From NCBI GenBank assembly GCA_039619475.1, contig CM077115.1, positions 440,542,792 through 440,606,791 of the forward strand: a stretch of 64,000 nt of DNA, given 5' to 3'. Source of the DNA: Icerya purchasi. Its lineage: Eukaryota; Arthropoda; Insecta; Hemiptera; Monophlebidae. How positions within the stretch are numbered: the first letter of the stretch is position 1; each line of letters starts with the position of its first letter. Position numbers and translations under genes: made by a program. Shown here piece by piece: positions 23,576 to 35,290 of this stretch. The notes under the pieces were generated by a model, which saw nothing but the letters and a program-made list of their open reading frames with translations, searched no databases and was not told the DNA's origin.

Positions 23576-24560
23576 ATCGAATCAAATCAAATCCAAATCA
23601 AATTTTTATTTACCTTTCATAGCGTTATAAACAAAATTATGTACAATTAAAATGACATTCCGACGCCGCATATGCACCTGTGAAGTGGGAGTAGCAGAAG
23701 TGGGCTAACGTAGTGCTGAGGTTCTTTATTTCCCTTTTTCCCCCTTAAATATTTATAATAGCTCAGATGAAATAGATAATTAAAACAAATTAGTTTAGCC
23801 AAAGTTTACACGCTGAGTTCAGACGTCTTAATAAATGTGTTATTAAATATATAAATTATATTACTCTTAAAACAATCACACCCATACCCTACACCCTTGC
23901 AGCTCAGTGGTCAATCTGCAATAGTAACATATTGAGTAAAGATAAAATTAAAATAAATCTAAAAACAAACTAAAAGATTAAATCTCGTTCAAAAAACTTA
24001 CAAAGAGGTTACATTAAAGAGTTGCTAAGATTGCCAACAGGACATAAGCTAGCTCCAAAAAAGTTTAAAAAACTGTAATATAATTAACTCAGATTTATGT
24101 AAATATACGGTACAGAAGGATCTATTAAATATATATGGTTTGAGGTTGTATAATAATACGGAATAAGGGCAGAGAAGATAAAAAAATCATTCGAACATAC
24201 GCAATACAGGACAGAATAGAACAGAGCCTATATTTAGCTAAGTACGGGGTTTCACATATAAACGTAAAATACCTACCAGCTCGAAAGAGACTTAACCGCA
24301 TCATATTAGTGATAAAAAAAGTAAAACACTTACGTATTGTTAACAAAAAATATAAATACTATACAAAAAATCAAAGGGCCAAAAGAAGTATAACAAAAAA
24401 AATAAATAAATAATCAAAATTACAGTCAATTTATACCATTAAAAACATTACTTAATAATTTATCGGTATCACTGACTAACTCAAAATTGTGTTCAATCCG
24501 ACAATGCTTAAATGTACATCCGGGCTAGCTGCTCGGAATTGGAATTGAATGTATTCTTGA
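23576..24560 (-). mobile_element. Family-D non-LTR 3' end, copy 2
   Basis: Minus strand. The coding tail at about 24520-24440 reads CTFKHCRIEHNFELVSDTDK followed by LLSNVFNGIN and a stop. The long T-rich 3' UTR after it matches the plus-strand copy at 3.84-4.88 kb. The 3' terminus at 23576-23606 is a (TTTGA)n-type microsatellite tail, a feature of several non-LTR clades. The Cys/His spacing near the end suggests a zinc-binding C-terminus of an RT ORF, but the clade is uncertain. The 5' edge abuts the T-run of the family-B insertion at 24561. Confidence 0.6.
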
Positions 24561-25100
24561 TTTTTTTTTTTTTTGTGGGCGCGCCAGCGGCATTGACCCA
24601 ACAACAGGAAAAACTAGGCTAAAGAATAAAGAGCTAAATGGCTAGGCCGACCGAAATGGACACAACAAAGGACAGCAGTGCAGACACCACAGAAGATGAA
24701 GAAAAGGAGAGGATAGAATTATAGGGAGTAGGGAGACCTAATGAGAAGAGCTGACTGTATAAAAGGGAGCGTTCATTACGAAAAGCAGGACACTCGAAGA
24801 ACAAAATGTGATCAGTATCACATTAATACGAGGCGAGGATCACAATTGTGAAGAGAACAATAAGGGGAGAAGGCGACAGAGCAAATCGAAAGCGCGAAGA
24901 GGGGAGTAGACAATGATTTTGAGATGAATTAGGGAGACAATAGAAGAGCGATGACCGAAAGGAATAGAGTGGAACCAAGATAGGGGAATCGGCTGAATAA
25001 AATGGTAATACGAATGACGATTAGAAAATAGGGAGGGATAAATACCCCGCCAAAGATTGGATGAGCATATATTGTTATGGTAGGAACAGCGATGAAAATT
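24561..25100 (-). pseudogene. Family-B 3' fragment
   Basis: T-run at 24561-24574, then the clearest 3' signature of the family: GTGGGCGCGCCAGCGG followed by TTGACCCAACAACAGG. The rest reads on the minus strand as decayed C-terminal ORF sequence, including the region around 24790-24850 (GATACTGATCACATTTTGTT, equivalent to DTDHILF). 5'-truncated near 25100. Confidence 0.75.
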
Positions 25101-25199
25101 TTTTTTTGCTGTGTGTAATTATACAGCCTCTTCTTTTACATTAGCAAACCGACTTTAAGGGTAGTTACGGAAAGAATAATAATATTAATGTATAAACTT

Positions 25200-25500
25200 G
25201 ATTTTTAGGATTCTGTAATAATCAATAACTCACGAACAGCTTGACTTATAAACTTCAAATTTGGAACATAAATCCCAATTAAAATTCTCTTTAAAGCGAT
25301 CTATAACTTAAAGATTACCGATTACCCTGGGCGGAAAAAAACCCAAAAAACCATCAAGAATATATAATATGGTACATAAAACGACCTCAAAAATCACTTA
25401 AAAAATCATAACTCATCACCCGATAAACCTATAAAGCTGAAATTCAAAATATAAACTAGAATACAGGAGTCCTTTCATAAAATCAAAAAATTATGCTACA
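25200..25500. other. AT-rich flank of the tandem array
   Basis: No coding. It has a repetitive flavour (repeated ATAACTCA and TATAAACTTxAAATTT phrases) that continues into the array at 25505. Confidence 0.35.
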
Positions 25501-25504
25501 AAAG

Positions 25505-26150
25505 TTATGTAAAGTTGCCCAAAAGTTCAAAAAGGTGCAAAAAATGGCGTGCCCCCCCCTAAAATACGCGCATCCCCGTATATTTCTCAAGTTTGGAACA
25601 TCCGGTCTTCCAACTTTAAAACTGAACCTGCGGGGCGCCGAAAGCTCGAAATTTTGGAAAAAAATATTTTTTTCCCCAAGCATATGATATATTGTTGGAA
25701 AGACCGCTATTTTTCCGGAACGAAACAATATTTCATTTCCTTAACGAAACTTTCAAAGTTGCCATAAAGTTCAAAAAAGCGCGAGAAATGACATGTCCCC
25801 CCGCTTAGCGATGCGAATATTAAAGCTGAAAATTTTAAACGTGGTTAAAAAAATGCGCAGCCCCGTATACTTCTCTAGTTTGGATCATCCGGATTTTCAA
25901 CTTTAAAACTGGACCTTCGGGGCACCGAAAGCTCGAAATTTTGGAAAAAATATTTTTTTTCGCCGGCATGTGATATATTGTTTGAAAGATTACTATTTGT
26001 CGGGAACGAAACTGTATTTCGTTTTCTTAACCAAACTTTCGAATTTGCCGAAAAGTTCAGAAAGCGCGAGAACTAATATGTAGCCCCCTGTTTGCATCGC
26101 GAATATTATAGCTATAAATTTCGAATGGGGTTGAAAATATGCTCATTCTG
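25505..26150. repeat. Tandem array, about 2.3 units, period 244-288 bp
   Basis: The phrase AAAGTTGCC(x)AAAAGTTCA recurs at about 25511, 25755 and 26043. Other phrases, such as CTCGAAATTTTGGAAAAAA, GATATATTGTT and CGGAACGAAAC, recur in the same order in units 1 and 2. The first unit lacks about 45 bp (the CGCTTAGCGATGCGAATATT region) that is present in the others. Reading frames within are incidental. It may be a small satellite array or an internal repeat of an unidentified DNA element. Confidence 0.85.
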
Positions 26151-26724
26151 GCATGTGTTTGCTGTAGTTTATTTAAAATTTTATGTATATATCTAAATAA
26201 ATTTTATTTAAAAATCGTAACTGAAGTGAAATTACGTCAAGAAAATTATTGATTTTATTTGATGAACAGTTGAGAAATTAACTTCTCAGTATAGTAATCT
26301 AATAAATAGTGACAAACGAGCAAGGTGTTTTAAGTAATAGTATTCAAATATAACTATATAGAAGTTCGGAAAACAAACAAGTATAATTTCAAATTTTTAA
26401 ATATTTATTGATAATTAATCTTTTCAAAAATCTAGGACTAAATAGCGTTTATTTATTAGAATTCATTTTTTTTGCAGTACAATATGATGACACTGCGTGA
26501 TATGTGAAAAAGAACTGGAGTAAAAATATCTGTTTTGGAATTATTGTTGTTTTGAATTTAGTATTATGTAAATGAAAATTATGATTATCTGTAACTTAAC
26601 ATACGGAATCCTCAGCGCATGAAACCTCATGCTTGACTGAACTTGTTTGAAATAGACTTACTCAGTTTACGTAAAATATTTTAATTTAAAAAAACTGACT
26701 AAATAGGTAATACTACCGGTAGTA
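26151..26724. other. Unassigned AT-rich stretch
   Basis: Nothing recognised. Confidence 0.3.
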
Positions 26725-26935
26725 TAAGCTTCACTTTTATTCAAGTCTATAAGCATCACCTGCAGTTCCTCTGCGTTGGTGCTAATAGTTGTATCATCTA
26801 CAAATCTGCAATGACATAAGCATTCCCCATCTATCATCCATCCCCGGTCGCTAATTTCATTCCAGTTTAACTCCTTGAATACCTATCACCGTGATAAATA
26901 ATTTTGGCGGCATCATATCTCTCAGTCTCATCATG
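26725..26935 (-). pseudogene. Reverse transcriptase catalytic-box fragment (FVDD)
   Basis: The minus strand reads DDRWGMLM-type and then, in the neighbouring frame, CRFVDDTTISTNAEELQVML. This is the RT motif C region ([YF]xDD followed by E-E-L-Q-x-M-L) typical of endonuclease-RT proteins in CR1/RTE-like lineages. The preceding residues (KLFITVIGIQGVKLE) correspond to the region before it. Only about 70 codons survive, with frame breaks. The clade is undetermined. Confidence 0.6.
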
Positions 26936-29879
26936 CCTCTTCTTAATTGCATTTTCGTGTTTACAAATAAAATACAATAATTATTATTGTTTAGGGGGGG
27001 GGGGGCAAATAACACTTCTAATCGAGTTATGTAAAAGTTATCATTTTCGGAAAATGAACAATAACGGTAGTAAATCTTTTTTTCTATTCTTTTAATTTTG
27101 AAAAAAATATTTGTTTGTTTCAATTTTCTAAGAAACGAAAATTATTCCGAAATTTATACCCTTATATACATATCGAAAGTGTGCGCAAAAAGAAATAAAA
27201 AAAAAAATATTCGATGGATTTTAGTAGATTTGAAGGTTATTCTTTAAATTAAAAAAGTTTGCTAGCCGCGTTGTTCAATTGTTGTTTTGCACCACGCCGC
27301 CGGTTGTCTAAGGTTGAAGAAAAGCCTAAAGTAATCATTCAACACGAATATAGAGCCTAGCTTAGGACTCTGCAAAAATCCCGCCTAAATGAGTAATTTT
27401 TACTTTTACGACAAAGTTTTTCCTGATGAGACAACGCAAGGTATTTTCTTTTTTTCAGAAACACGCCAATTCACTTAATGCATGTAAAAATTATATACAC
27501 ATTATGGAAAAGTGTCATTTATTTTTTGATATTTCTTTTTCGAGTCTCGAAATTGATAGTTTTTAATTTTTTTTCAACAGCTATAGCCAAGCTACCAAAT
27601 CTGTCATCGGTAGTCTAAATAAGCGCCGGGCACTTTTAGGCCAGTTGACTTTGCATATTCCCAAATTGCTCGCATTCCGTTTAGTCAGTTTTTATTTCAG
27701 ATTGATACACTTTCCGCAACTAGTTCTCCGAAGATGATTGCAATTCGATGTGTACACTTCAATGTACTCTACTACTCCCTTTTTCAAATTACCTGAAACA
27801 TGCGCAATCCGTCCTGCATAATTCTTATCCATAAGTTAGCTTATGTTATTACGAAAAAATTATCGTTCATTAATACGCTCGTTAATCCCCCCCGCGCGCG
27901 TCGTGGGTGCAGAAATAATATTTTGTTCTTCACATGCCATGTTGGTTACGAGGAAGAAATTTTACAGTGGTGCCTGCCACTGACTTCCACCGGTTTCTAT
28001 AAAGGTGTTTACTTAGCCGAATAGGCCTGGTTTTTCTGGACACTTGCCTAACCGCCCTACATTGATATTCATCGATCTGGCTGTAGCACAGTGCCTTGAA
28101 CAAACGCTATTATGCTGATAATATTCTGCTATTGTTTTACGGTATTTCTGGATGGCAATATTTTCAGCGAGTGAGCTTCCTCCTCTGTTCCTTTTATCAG
28201 AAATCACGCGAGTTCCTGTTTTTGATCGACGCTCTGAGCCCGCTGAACAGAAAATTATCATCCTGCACGACGTGGACATATTGTGAGTATTGTTCGTTTC
28301 TCTTATGAGCGACTCTATTTTTACTAGAGAAGGAAATCCTAGAGTTACAACAACCTATGCTCCCGGTAGAGGGGGGGAAAAACGGAAAACTTTATTTGTA
28401 GCATAATACGATTTTTAATAATCTTCAACTCGGTAAAGTTCTTCCCGAAGTATAAATATGCCTTCGAAACACATCCGATGTGAGCTCTCCATTGCAGATA
28501 GTTTGAAATTTATTCGTGAACAAAATTATTATACCTTATATTTCTCCACGCCCTAACCATATGTGATTTGAGTAACCTCTTTCGTATCGATTATATGTTG
28601 AACTCTTCCATGAGAAGTACAGAGCGGGATCTAAATGATCGAATACGTATATAGTAATAATTATATGTACACACATGTATTCATTCTAAAGTCTTCTGTA
28701 AGCTTCGATTCATCAATGAATCTACAACACGCATTGCCGTTGTTTGCAAAATCTGAAACGAGGAAATCGTCCTAATCACCTGCTTACACGCGTTATAAGG
28801 TTACACAAATGTTGCTCATAGCTGCTGTCTTTTGATATAATCAACCTTCCTCATTTTCTGATCATCATATCTGATCAACGGTATGTCGCGTATTCTTAGT
28901 CGTACTTCTTTAACAATAGCCCAGAATTTTGAAAGAAGTAGAATACTAAAGTAATTTAGCGAATTAGTGTAAAACCATATTCGAAATTACCGGGAGACGA
29001 AATATCGGATAGAATTAGAGCGCATCATATATAATCCAACATTATTAAATACATTTCATAAAGCGTGAATTTTATGAAATGGCCCCGATTTAGTATCATA
29101 CGGTGTGATCGGTCATCAAGAACAAACAGATTGCTATAAATGGGGCACATACGATACAACATTTACACTTAATAATAATATGCCATGTCATCATTTTTTT
29201 GTTAATTATTTTCATAGTAAAATTAATCGGCATTTTTTTTATTTTCGTTAGAGCCCGAAATTAATATTTTTTCTTCAAATTAAGAAGTCAGAGTTTATAA
29301 TTATTTTTACTACTAATTTAATTAATTTTGCGCAATTGTCTCTAATTTATGCGATATGTGTTTGCCATTAAAATTTTCTGCTAAAATATACAATATTTTC
29401 TGAATGTAATTTTGTAGAATTGTGTAATTTTAAGTTTTTTTTTTTTTTTTTTTACAAGTAACGAAAACCGGAGATTTTCCGAGTATAATTTACACGGATG
29501 CGAAAGTCGTTCTTCGGTGACGATTTTAATGAAAACCGCGAAATGAGAACTTCTGTAAAGTCGGTAGTGGAAAAATTAAAGAGAATACTTTTAACGTTCT
29601 TGATAAGAAATCTCGTTTAATTAAATCGAAGAGACGTGGGGGCATAGGCTGCAACTTTAATAATCCCACTATCATCCTTAATAACGAAAAAAAAAAAAAA
29701 AAAAGCATTGCGCAATCCAAAGAAACAATTCGACACTGAGCGGACGACCTAATTGAATTTGAAAATACCGAGGGAGCAGCAGCTCAGTAACAATCGATAT
29801 TAAACGTTCGTTTCGAGTAAATTAAAAGCGATGAACGTTACTTTTTATTGGATTCGTAAACGTGCACATTAGCACAAGA
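26936..29879. other. Long unassigned AT-rich stretch
   Basis: No recognisable gene or element on either strand. There is a G-run at 26993-27003 and a GC-rich patch at 27888-27910. The 28013-28310 region has two overlapping small frames of normal composition without motifs; coding is not supported. The T-run at 29436-29453 and A-run at 29687-29704 could be ancient retroposon tails. Confidence 0.3.
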
Positions 29880-30300
29880 ACTGAGAAAAGGAAAGGCAGT
29901 AGAATCAAATCTTGACGCGATCAGAGATATAACGTCCTCGGAGAGTACTGCCGAGATAACAGAAGCAGAAAGCGAAAAGGCATATTAATGAAAGAGGGGG
30001 AGGGGGGATCAGCAGCGGTGGAAGACATTCAAATAAGATACAATCGGAACCACATGTAAAATAAGACGCGAAAGAGTGTGAAGAGAACGAACCAAATGAG
30101 AAACAGAGAAGGCAGTGAGAAAGGCAAAATCGTAAACGATAAATTGCAGAGAAAGTTAAAAACTGCAAAACGCAGATCCGGTTGAACAGATAAATAGGAG
30201 AAGATATTCGAGATTGAAGAGAAATAAGAATTGTTGTACCGCGGGTTAGAACCGCAAACAAAAATACTAATGTCACCGAACCAAATTTTCGGTGCAATAT
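29880..30300 (-). pseudogene. Family-B C-terminal fragment
   Basis: A 130-codon minus-strand frame. Residues around 78-95 read FTCGSDCILFECLPP, equivalent to YTCDANHILFECPF in the 19.6-kb copy, with His replaced by Cys. The preceding hydrophobic region corresponds to the segment before that motif. No 3' signature or tail is visible at 29880, so the fragment is truncated at both sides. Confidence 0.65.
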
Positions 30301-30427
30301 GCGAAAGTCGATAGCACTTTGATGTTACGCCAAACAGTCTGTATAATACGAGTTGTATTCACCAACAAATATAGTATACTTCCTGGTAGCGAAACCAGCC
30401 CTGGAAAAAGCGAAAAAGAGAAAAGAG

Positions 30428-30824
30428 AAGTGGTGTCTAGAAACTCGGTAGGAACGAAGTTCCTTTCACTTTTTGGTAGATATACAAGTATAAAGTGTCA
30501 TTTTCATAAAGTATACGATAAAAAATGACACACAATATATAATAAATCCCGTATGAATTAAAACAAAAACCACAAAAACAAAAAATAAGTTTTTAAATAA
30601 AATTTACACGTGTTTAGAATTGAGCTTATACAGTTGACCGCGCACAATGCTTACTGCTTGAATTTCGATACTCGCATGCAGACACACACACACATAATAG
30701 AAAGAGACAGAAAGAAAGAGAAAGAGAGTGAAGGTCGCCTGGAGGACGCATAACGCTTTTTCGTGACCTGACGATTTCTGCCAGTTTACTTCTACCGCCA
30801 AGCCACGTAAAAGAACTTCGTTCC
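30428..30824. repeat. Inverted-repeat element, copy 1 (partner 60493-60890)
   Basis: The core 30451-30824 (374 bp) starts GGAACGAAGTTCCTTTCAC and ends AAAGAACTTCGTTCC, an imperfect terminal inverted repeat. The copy at 60517-60890 has the same 374-bp core length and is nearly identical apart from small indels and CA-repeat length. About 23 bp to the left of the core (AAGTGGTGTCTAGA...CGGTA) is also shared, so the true left end may be there and the right end truncated. Non-coding; the superfamily is not identified. Confidence 0.85.
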
Positions 30825-31154
30825 GAAAAAAGGGAAGAACGACTACACTTGACGTCTGACTGATGGTGTGTTTTATGAATGACGAGAACATCCTGCGGTC
30901 ACTATCAGTAGAAAAAGAAAAACTACACATGCATGTATTCCTCTAATGTTTGAAAATTTATAATGTTAATCAACCGATGTACGAGTCAAACTGACGAGTA
31001 ATGTCTGAGGTTATTTTTATCGATTATGAAAATCGCTACATTTAATTACTGTAAATCAGTCGATTACCGCTGCAGAAATAATGCGAAAAAACTAATATCT
31101 GGCACGAGGAGCGGGGTAAAGATACATTTCGAACATTACAGGGAAATTCGGAAT
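30825..31154. other. Unassigned stretch
   Basis: No gene or element recognised. Confidence 0.3.
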
Positions 31155-31410
31155 TATTATCTTTTGATACCTAATTCGTAATACGATGGAGTAAATATAT
31201 TTGGAGATTTAATACCGATAATTTACATAAGAAACAGTTCTGTCCAGAGCCCGTCCATTTAAGTTTATGGAACCTTGACGGACTGCTTTACAGTATTAAT
31301 ATTAATTAGTATACATACATTTTTTTAATATAGGTGTACCCATGTATTTTACGGATCATTACTAATAATATTGCTAAAATCTGTATTACTACAGCTGGGA
31401 TGCTTAATAT
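31155..31410 (-). mobile_element. R1-type 3' UTR fragment, copy 2
   Basis: Matches 17221-17400 closely, including AATTCGTAATACGATGG, CCGTCCATTTAAGTTTATGG and AACC(C/T)TGAC(A/G)GACTG. No poly(A) tail is visible, so this is a truncated or degraded copy of the same R1-type element. Confidence 0.75.
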
Positions 31411-32375
31411 TATCAGTAAAGTAAAATAAATTTAAATTTAATTCGAGTAAATCGCATAGTGTTACTAAATCGGGTCAGAGCGATTCTGCGCAACGGACCA
31501 CATGTCAATAAATATCACACGCGAATCCAAGCAATATACAAAGGTACAATTTTATACAATTCTTTGACACGCGATATCAAAAAACGCATTTATTAAATGA
31601 TAAAAAACGCCGTAGATATTTAATAGGGTATGTTAAAAGCGATAATTTTGTAAGACAGGACTTGTGCTTTCTAGAGTGTATTCGTAATCAAAAGATCGTT
31701 CTCTACTTATTAGTTACCGGCATAATATTATCCGTAATCTATCATTATTATCAGTTTACAAAAAAAAAAAAATAAAATAAAATAAAATAAATAATAATAA
31801 TAAATATAACTGTCATTAGTATTACTGCGATGGTAAATATTTTTATTGTTGATACAAAATTTGTTAAATCGTTACTGATTACTTTTAATATTTATATTAA
31901 CACTACTTTTATTATTATTTTTGTAAATTTTAATATTATTACTATTAATATCATTATTCATTTTAAATAAATAATATGAGGATGCATGGAATTTATACGT
32001 AAATCTCTTATATTTATATATTGCTATTAAAAGTATATGCATGAGGTTATATTATTATAATTTTATAAAAATATTTCCTTGAACAAGTGTGCAAAGTAAT
32101 GTTATGTTAGTTCAATGTTTTGCTGTTATTATTTTTTTTTTCTCTCTTCCTCTGTGCCTAGCTTTCGCCATTTGGCCATTCAGAATTTCCGAGTTTTTGT
32201 GTGTTTTGTTTTTAATTTTATGTTCTTATAATCCATCTTCAATAATTCTGTCTGTAAATAACAGTGCTATCCCTCTTGTCTTATCCTTTTGCTACCCTTA
32301 GGTAGGCATCTTTCTTAACTGCCGTCTTACTTTTCAGGAACATATAAAGTACATTAAAATCTCTGTTTCTAAAAA
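31411..32375. other. Unassigned AT-rich stretch
   Basis: Includes an A-rich (AAATA)n tract near 31760-31805 and ATT-rich low complexity. The open frame at 32089-32301 is very hydrophobic but matches nothing I know. Confidence 0.3.
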
Positions 32376-33876
32376 GCTAAACGGTTGCTCAAAGCTCTTT
32401 CCTCGTGCCGTTGGGTTGGAGATCCTTGTATTCGTATTATACTGTATAAATCTATTATCCGTTCGAAGTTAGATTATTGTTCCGTCTTGTACGATAGTGC
32501 TTTCTACAGAGCTCTTTCCAAACTGGATCGTGTAACCTTTATCTCCGTTGCTGCCTTGAAGCTTTGAAGTCGTCTCCCACTGCTGCAGTTCTTTCAGAAA
32601 CCAATAAGGTTCCTGTATATATTCGTCGGGTTTATCTTGGCTATCGTTTCTTGATTAAGCGTCTTCCTATTTCCTCGTCCAATCTTATTAATTCTTATAT
32701 TTTCATATTACACAACTGGCGCTTCTCTCCAAGGAAAATCTCTATTCTTCCTCATATATCCGAACGACTTAATCTTACGTTTTCTCTTATAACAAACTTC
32801 CTTACTTCACGCTTAATTACTCCAATTCCCTGTATCCGCCTAAGATATACTCGTTTTCCGCCTTTCACAAGAACCTATCGGCTCATGTAGTCCGACAGGA
32901 ATACAACCATGCCGTGCAATCTTTATTTCCTTCTCACACCGTGTTATCTTTACCGATGGCTCCAGAACAACGGACGGTACGGGAGCTGCCTTTTTGGTTC
33001 CATCATTCAACACTATTTTGAATCTTACAAACTGCCTTCATTCTGCTCCATATTTGCCGCGGAGTCCATCCTTTGTGCTATCCAATACATCACTTCCACT
33101 AATGGTATTCAATTAAATTACCGTTAGTCTCGAAATCTAAAGATGTGCTACTGTCTATCGTCCCCCTCTCCCTCGTCATTAAACTTCATAATTCTCCTGA
33201 TTCGTGCTCTTGTCACTAGATTGTATAGCGCTCGTTTCACAAACCGATTTCTTACAGACCCCCAGTCATATTGGCATTGCGGGTATAATTAATTGGTGTG
33301 TTGATTCATTATCTCGATCTGCTGTTCAGACTGGTCAATTTCTATCCAAATTATCTTTCTTCTTGCAATCTTAACGTTCTTTCCAGGAATTGCCATCTCA
33401 TAGGCGCTGGCACGATATTTATTCTAGAATCCTGAATCTTTTTATCTTAGTATCCAAGCCCATTCTCCTCCGTACCCTTGGTACTATGACTTCCCTCATC
33501 TCTCACGCTTCCTTTTCTGTTTGCAGGCTTCGCTTATAGTCGACTTCCGTCATCCTCTTTTCGCTTTCCTATGTCCTCTTCTACTTTTTGTTCTTTCCAT
33601 CATTCGGATGATTCTGATTTACTGTGCGACACAAATCTCATCTTCTTCGAATACGCATCTATATCTATAGACAACTCTTGAAACTCGGTTTGCTTACTCC
33701 GTACAGAGTGCTTCGTTTATTCTTTCACTTCCACTCCCGGCGATCATTCCTATTATATCGTTCTTCATTGTTTCTATCTCCAGTGATATTCAATTCTAAT
33801 TCGTTTCTCCCCCTTTCTCACTAATACAACCTAATGTTGAGTAATATCCTCGACTGACGATCCCAAAAAAAAAACA
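32376..33876 (+). pseudogene. Family-B non-LTR element: RT thumb, RNase H, poly(A) end
   Basis: Plus strand. It starts in the RT thumb (LYKSIIRSKLDYCSVLYDSA, then LSKLDRV) at 32435-32535. It continues IRRVYLGYRFLIKRLPISSS at 32620-32685 and RNase H VIFTDGSRTTDGTGAAF at 32942-32995, with an acidic AES-like position near 33060. The C-terminal hydrophobic tract and a TTGAGTAATATCC...CTGACGATCCC 3' end are followed by an A-tail at 33867-33876. Stops and frameshifts split it. It is the closest plus-strand relative of the minus-strand copy at 19.5-20.75 kb. Confidence 0.8.
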
Positions 33877-34140
33877 ACAAACAAGATGAAAAAAATATGG
33901 AGAGATGGAAAAACGAGGTAAAAATTAGGGTTAATAGCGTGGGGTAGAGAGTAATTGAAACAATAACAAAAAGAATCATAATAGTAACTTCAGCAGTTTT
34001 TTTTTTTTGTCCTTACTTTGAATCTTTCTCCGATGATTATAACATTGCCTACGCTGCCATGAGATTCGGTATCCAGATGGAAGTTGCTAATGAGAGATTG
34101 ATGATTGTACTAGTTAGTTTATAGTATAAATTATACTATT
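33877..34140. other. Unassigned spacer
   Basis: AT-rich, with no motif recognised. Confidence 0.3.
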
Positions 34141-35290
34141 GTAATATACAAGTTAACAAATTGAGATATTGTAATATACAGGTTAACAAATTGAGATATT
34201 GTAATATACTTCTTCTTCTTCATTCCGCCGTCTCCTTTCGAAATTGGGCGATCATCATGGCTATTGTTGATTTTGATTGTACGGCCTCTTGTAGTTCGGC
34301 TGTGGTACGTCCATACCACATATCTGCTAGCCAGGACATTTTTCTTCTACCTGGTCTTCTCTTTCGTTCAATTTCACCCTCTCGTACTAACTGCAGAAGG
34401 TGGTATTTTTCCGGATGCCTGGAAATATGACCAAAAATTCGAGTTTTCGGGCTTGTATAATTTTTAGCAGTTCGGTTTCTTTGGCCATTCGATTGAGAAC
34501 TTCCGAGTTTGTGACATGGTCTCTGTATGAGATTTTGAGCATCCGTCGGTATACGTACATTTCAATTTCTTCTCTTGGACTTTAGTGAGGATCCAACTTT
34601 CCATGCCACAGAGCAGTATTGGCCAGACATAGCATCTTATTAGTCTTACACGTAATTGAAGGATTAACTCTTTTCTGACCGTCAAATTCTTTATATTTAG
34701 GGGTGCTTGTCTTGCTTGTTCGATTCTGGAGCGTATTTCAACAGTCTGATCCGTGCCTTCATGAAACCAAGCCCCCAGGTACTTGAATTTGTGAACGCGT
34801 TGAATAATTTGATCCCTTACTCGCAGTTTTAGCTTTGTGACGTTACGTTCTTCTGAGCTTCTGTGAACAGTAACCCGTTTTGTCTTATCTGCATTAATTT
34901 CGAGACCGTAGGAACTGCTGCTTGCCGCTACTCTGTTCAGCATATTTTGCGACTTCGGGATACTGTCTGCAATTAACACTGTGTCGTCTGCATACTTTAT
35001 ATTTGAGATGCATTTGTTGTTTATTTTTAAGCCATCCTCTTCGTTTAAAGCATCTTGGAAAATTGCTTCTGAGTAAATATTAAACAGCGTTGGAGATAAA
35101 ACACATCTCTGACGTACCCCTTTTTTGATGGGGATTTCATCAGATATTTCCCCTTCACTGCGAATGACTGCTGATTGGCCCCCCCCAGTAAAGTGATCCT
35201 ATTATACGCTTTATTTTGTAGTCGATTCCTATCTTTTCTAAGATTTCCATTGTAATATACAAGTTAACAAATTGGGATATTGTAATAGAG
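34141..35290. repeat. 30-bp tandem repeat split by an RTE-like insertion
   Basis: Units beginning GTAATATACA(A/G)GTTAAC repeat exactly every 30 bp at 34141, 34171 and 34201. The third unit is interrupted after nine bases and resumes at 35252. With the insertion removed, about three intact units precede GTAATAGA. A related degenerate unit lies near 35390. Confidence 0.9.
34210..35248 (-). pseudogene. RTE-like retrotransposon, 5'-truncated, with TSD
   Basis: Minus-strand RT fragment of 1039 bp. From 35240 it reads an RT region (KIGIDYKIKRIIGSLYWGG, then VLSPTLFNIYSEAIFQ) into the catalytic box IKYADDTVLIADS. A 171-codon open frame at 34979-34464 follows, with YGLEINADKTK and FKYLGAWFHEG (thumb) and RSRIEQARQA. 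The far tail resembles the W...H...RTTRGR C-terminus of such proteins. The 3' end is a (GAA)n tail (34210-34219, complement). A 12-bp direct repeat ATTGTAATATAC flanks it at 34198-34209 and 35249-35260. One frameshift near the G-run at 35180 separates the two open stretches. A relatively young copy. Confidence 0.85.

Noticed and set aside
28013..28310. Overlapping frames of normal composition on both strands
   Set aside because: Read both; no family pattern recognised and no flanking element, so coding is not supported.
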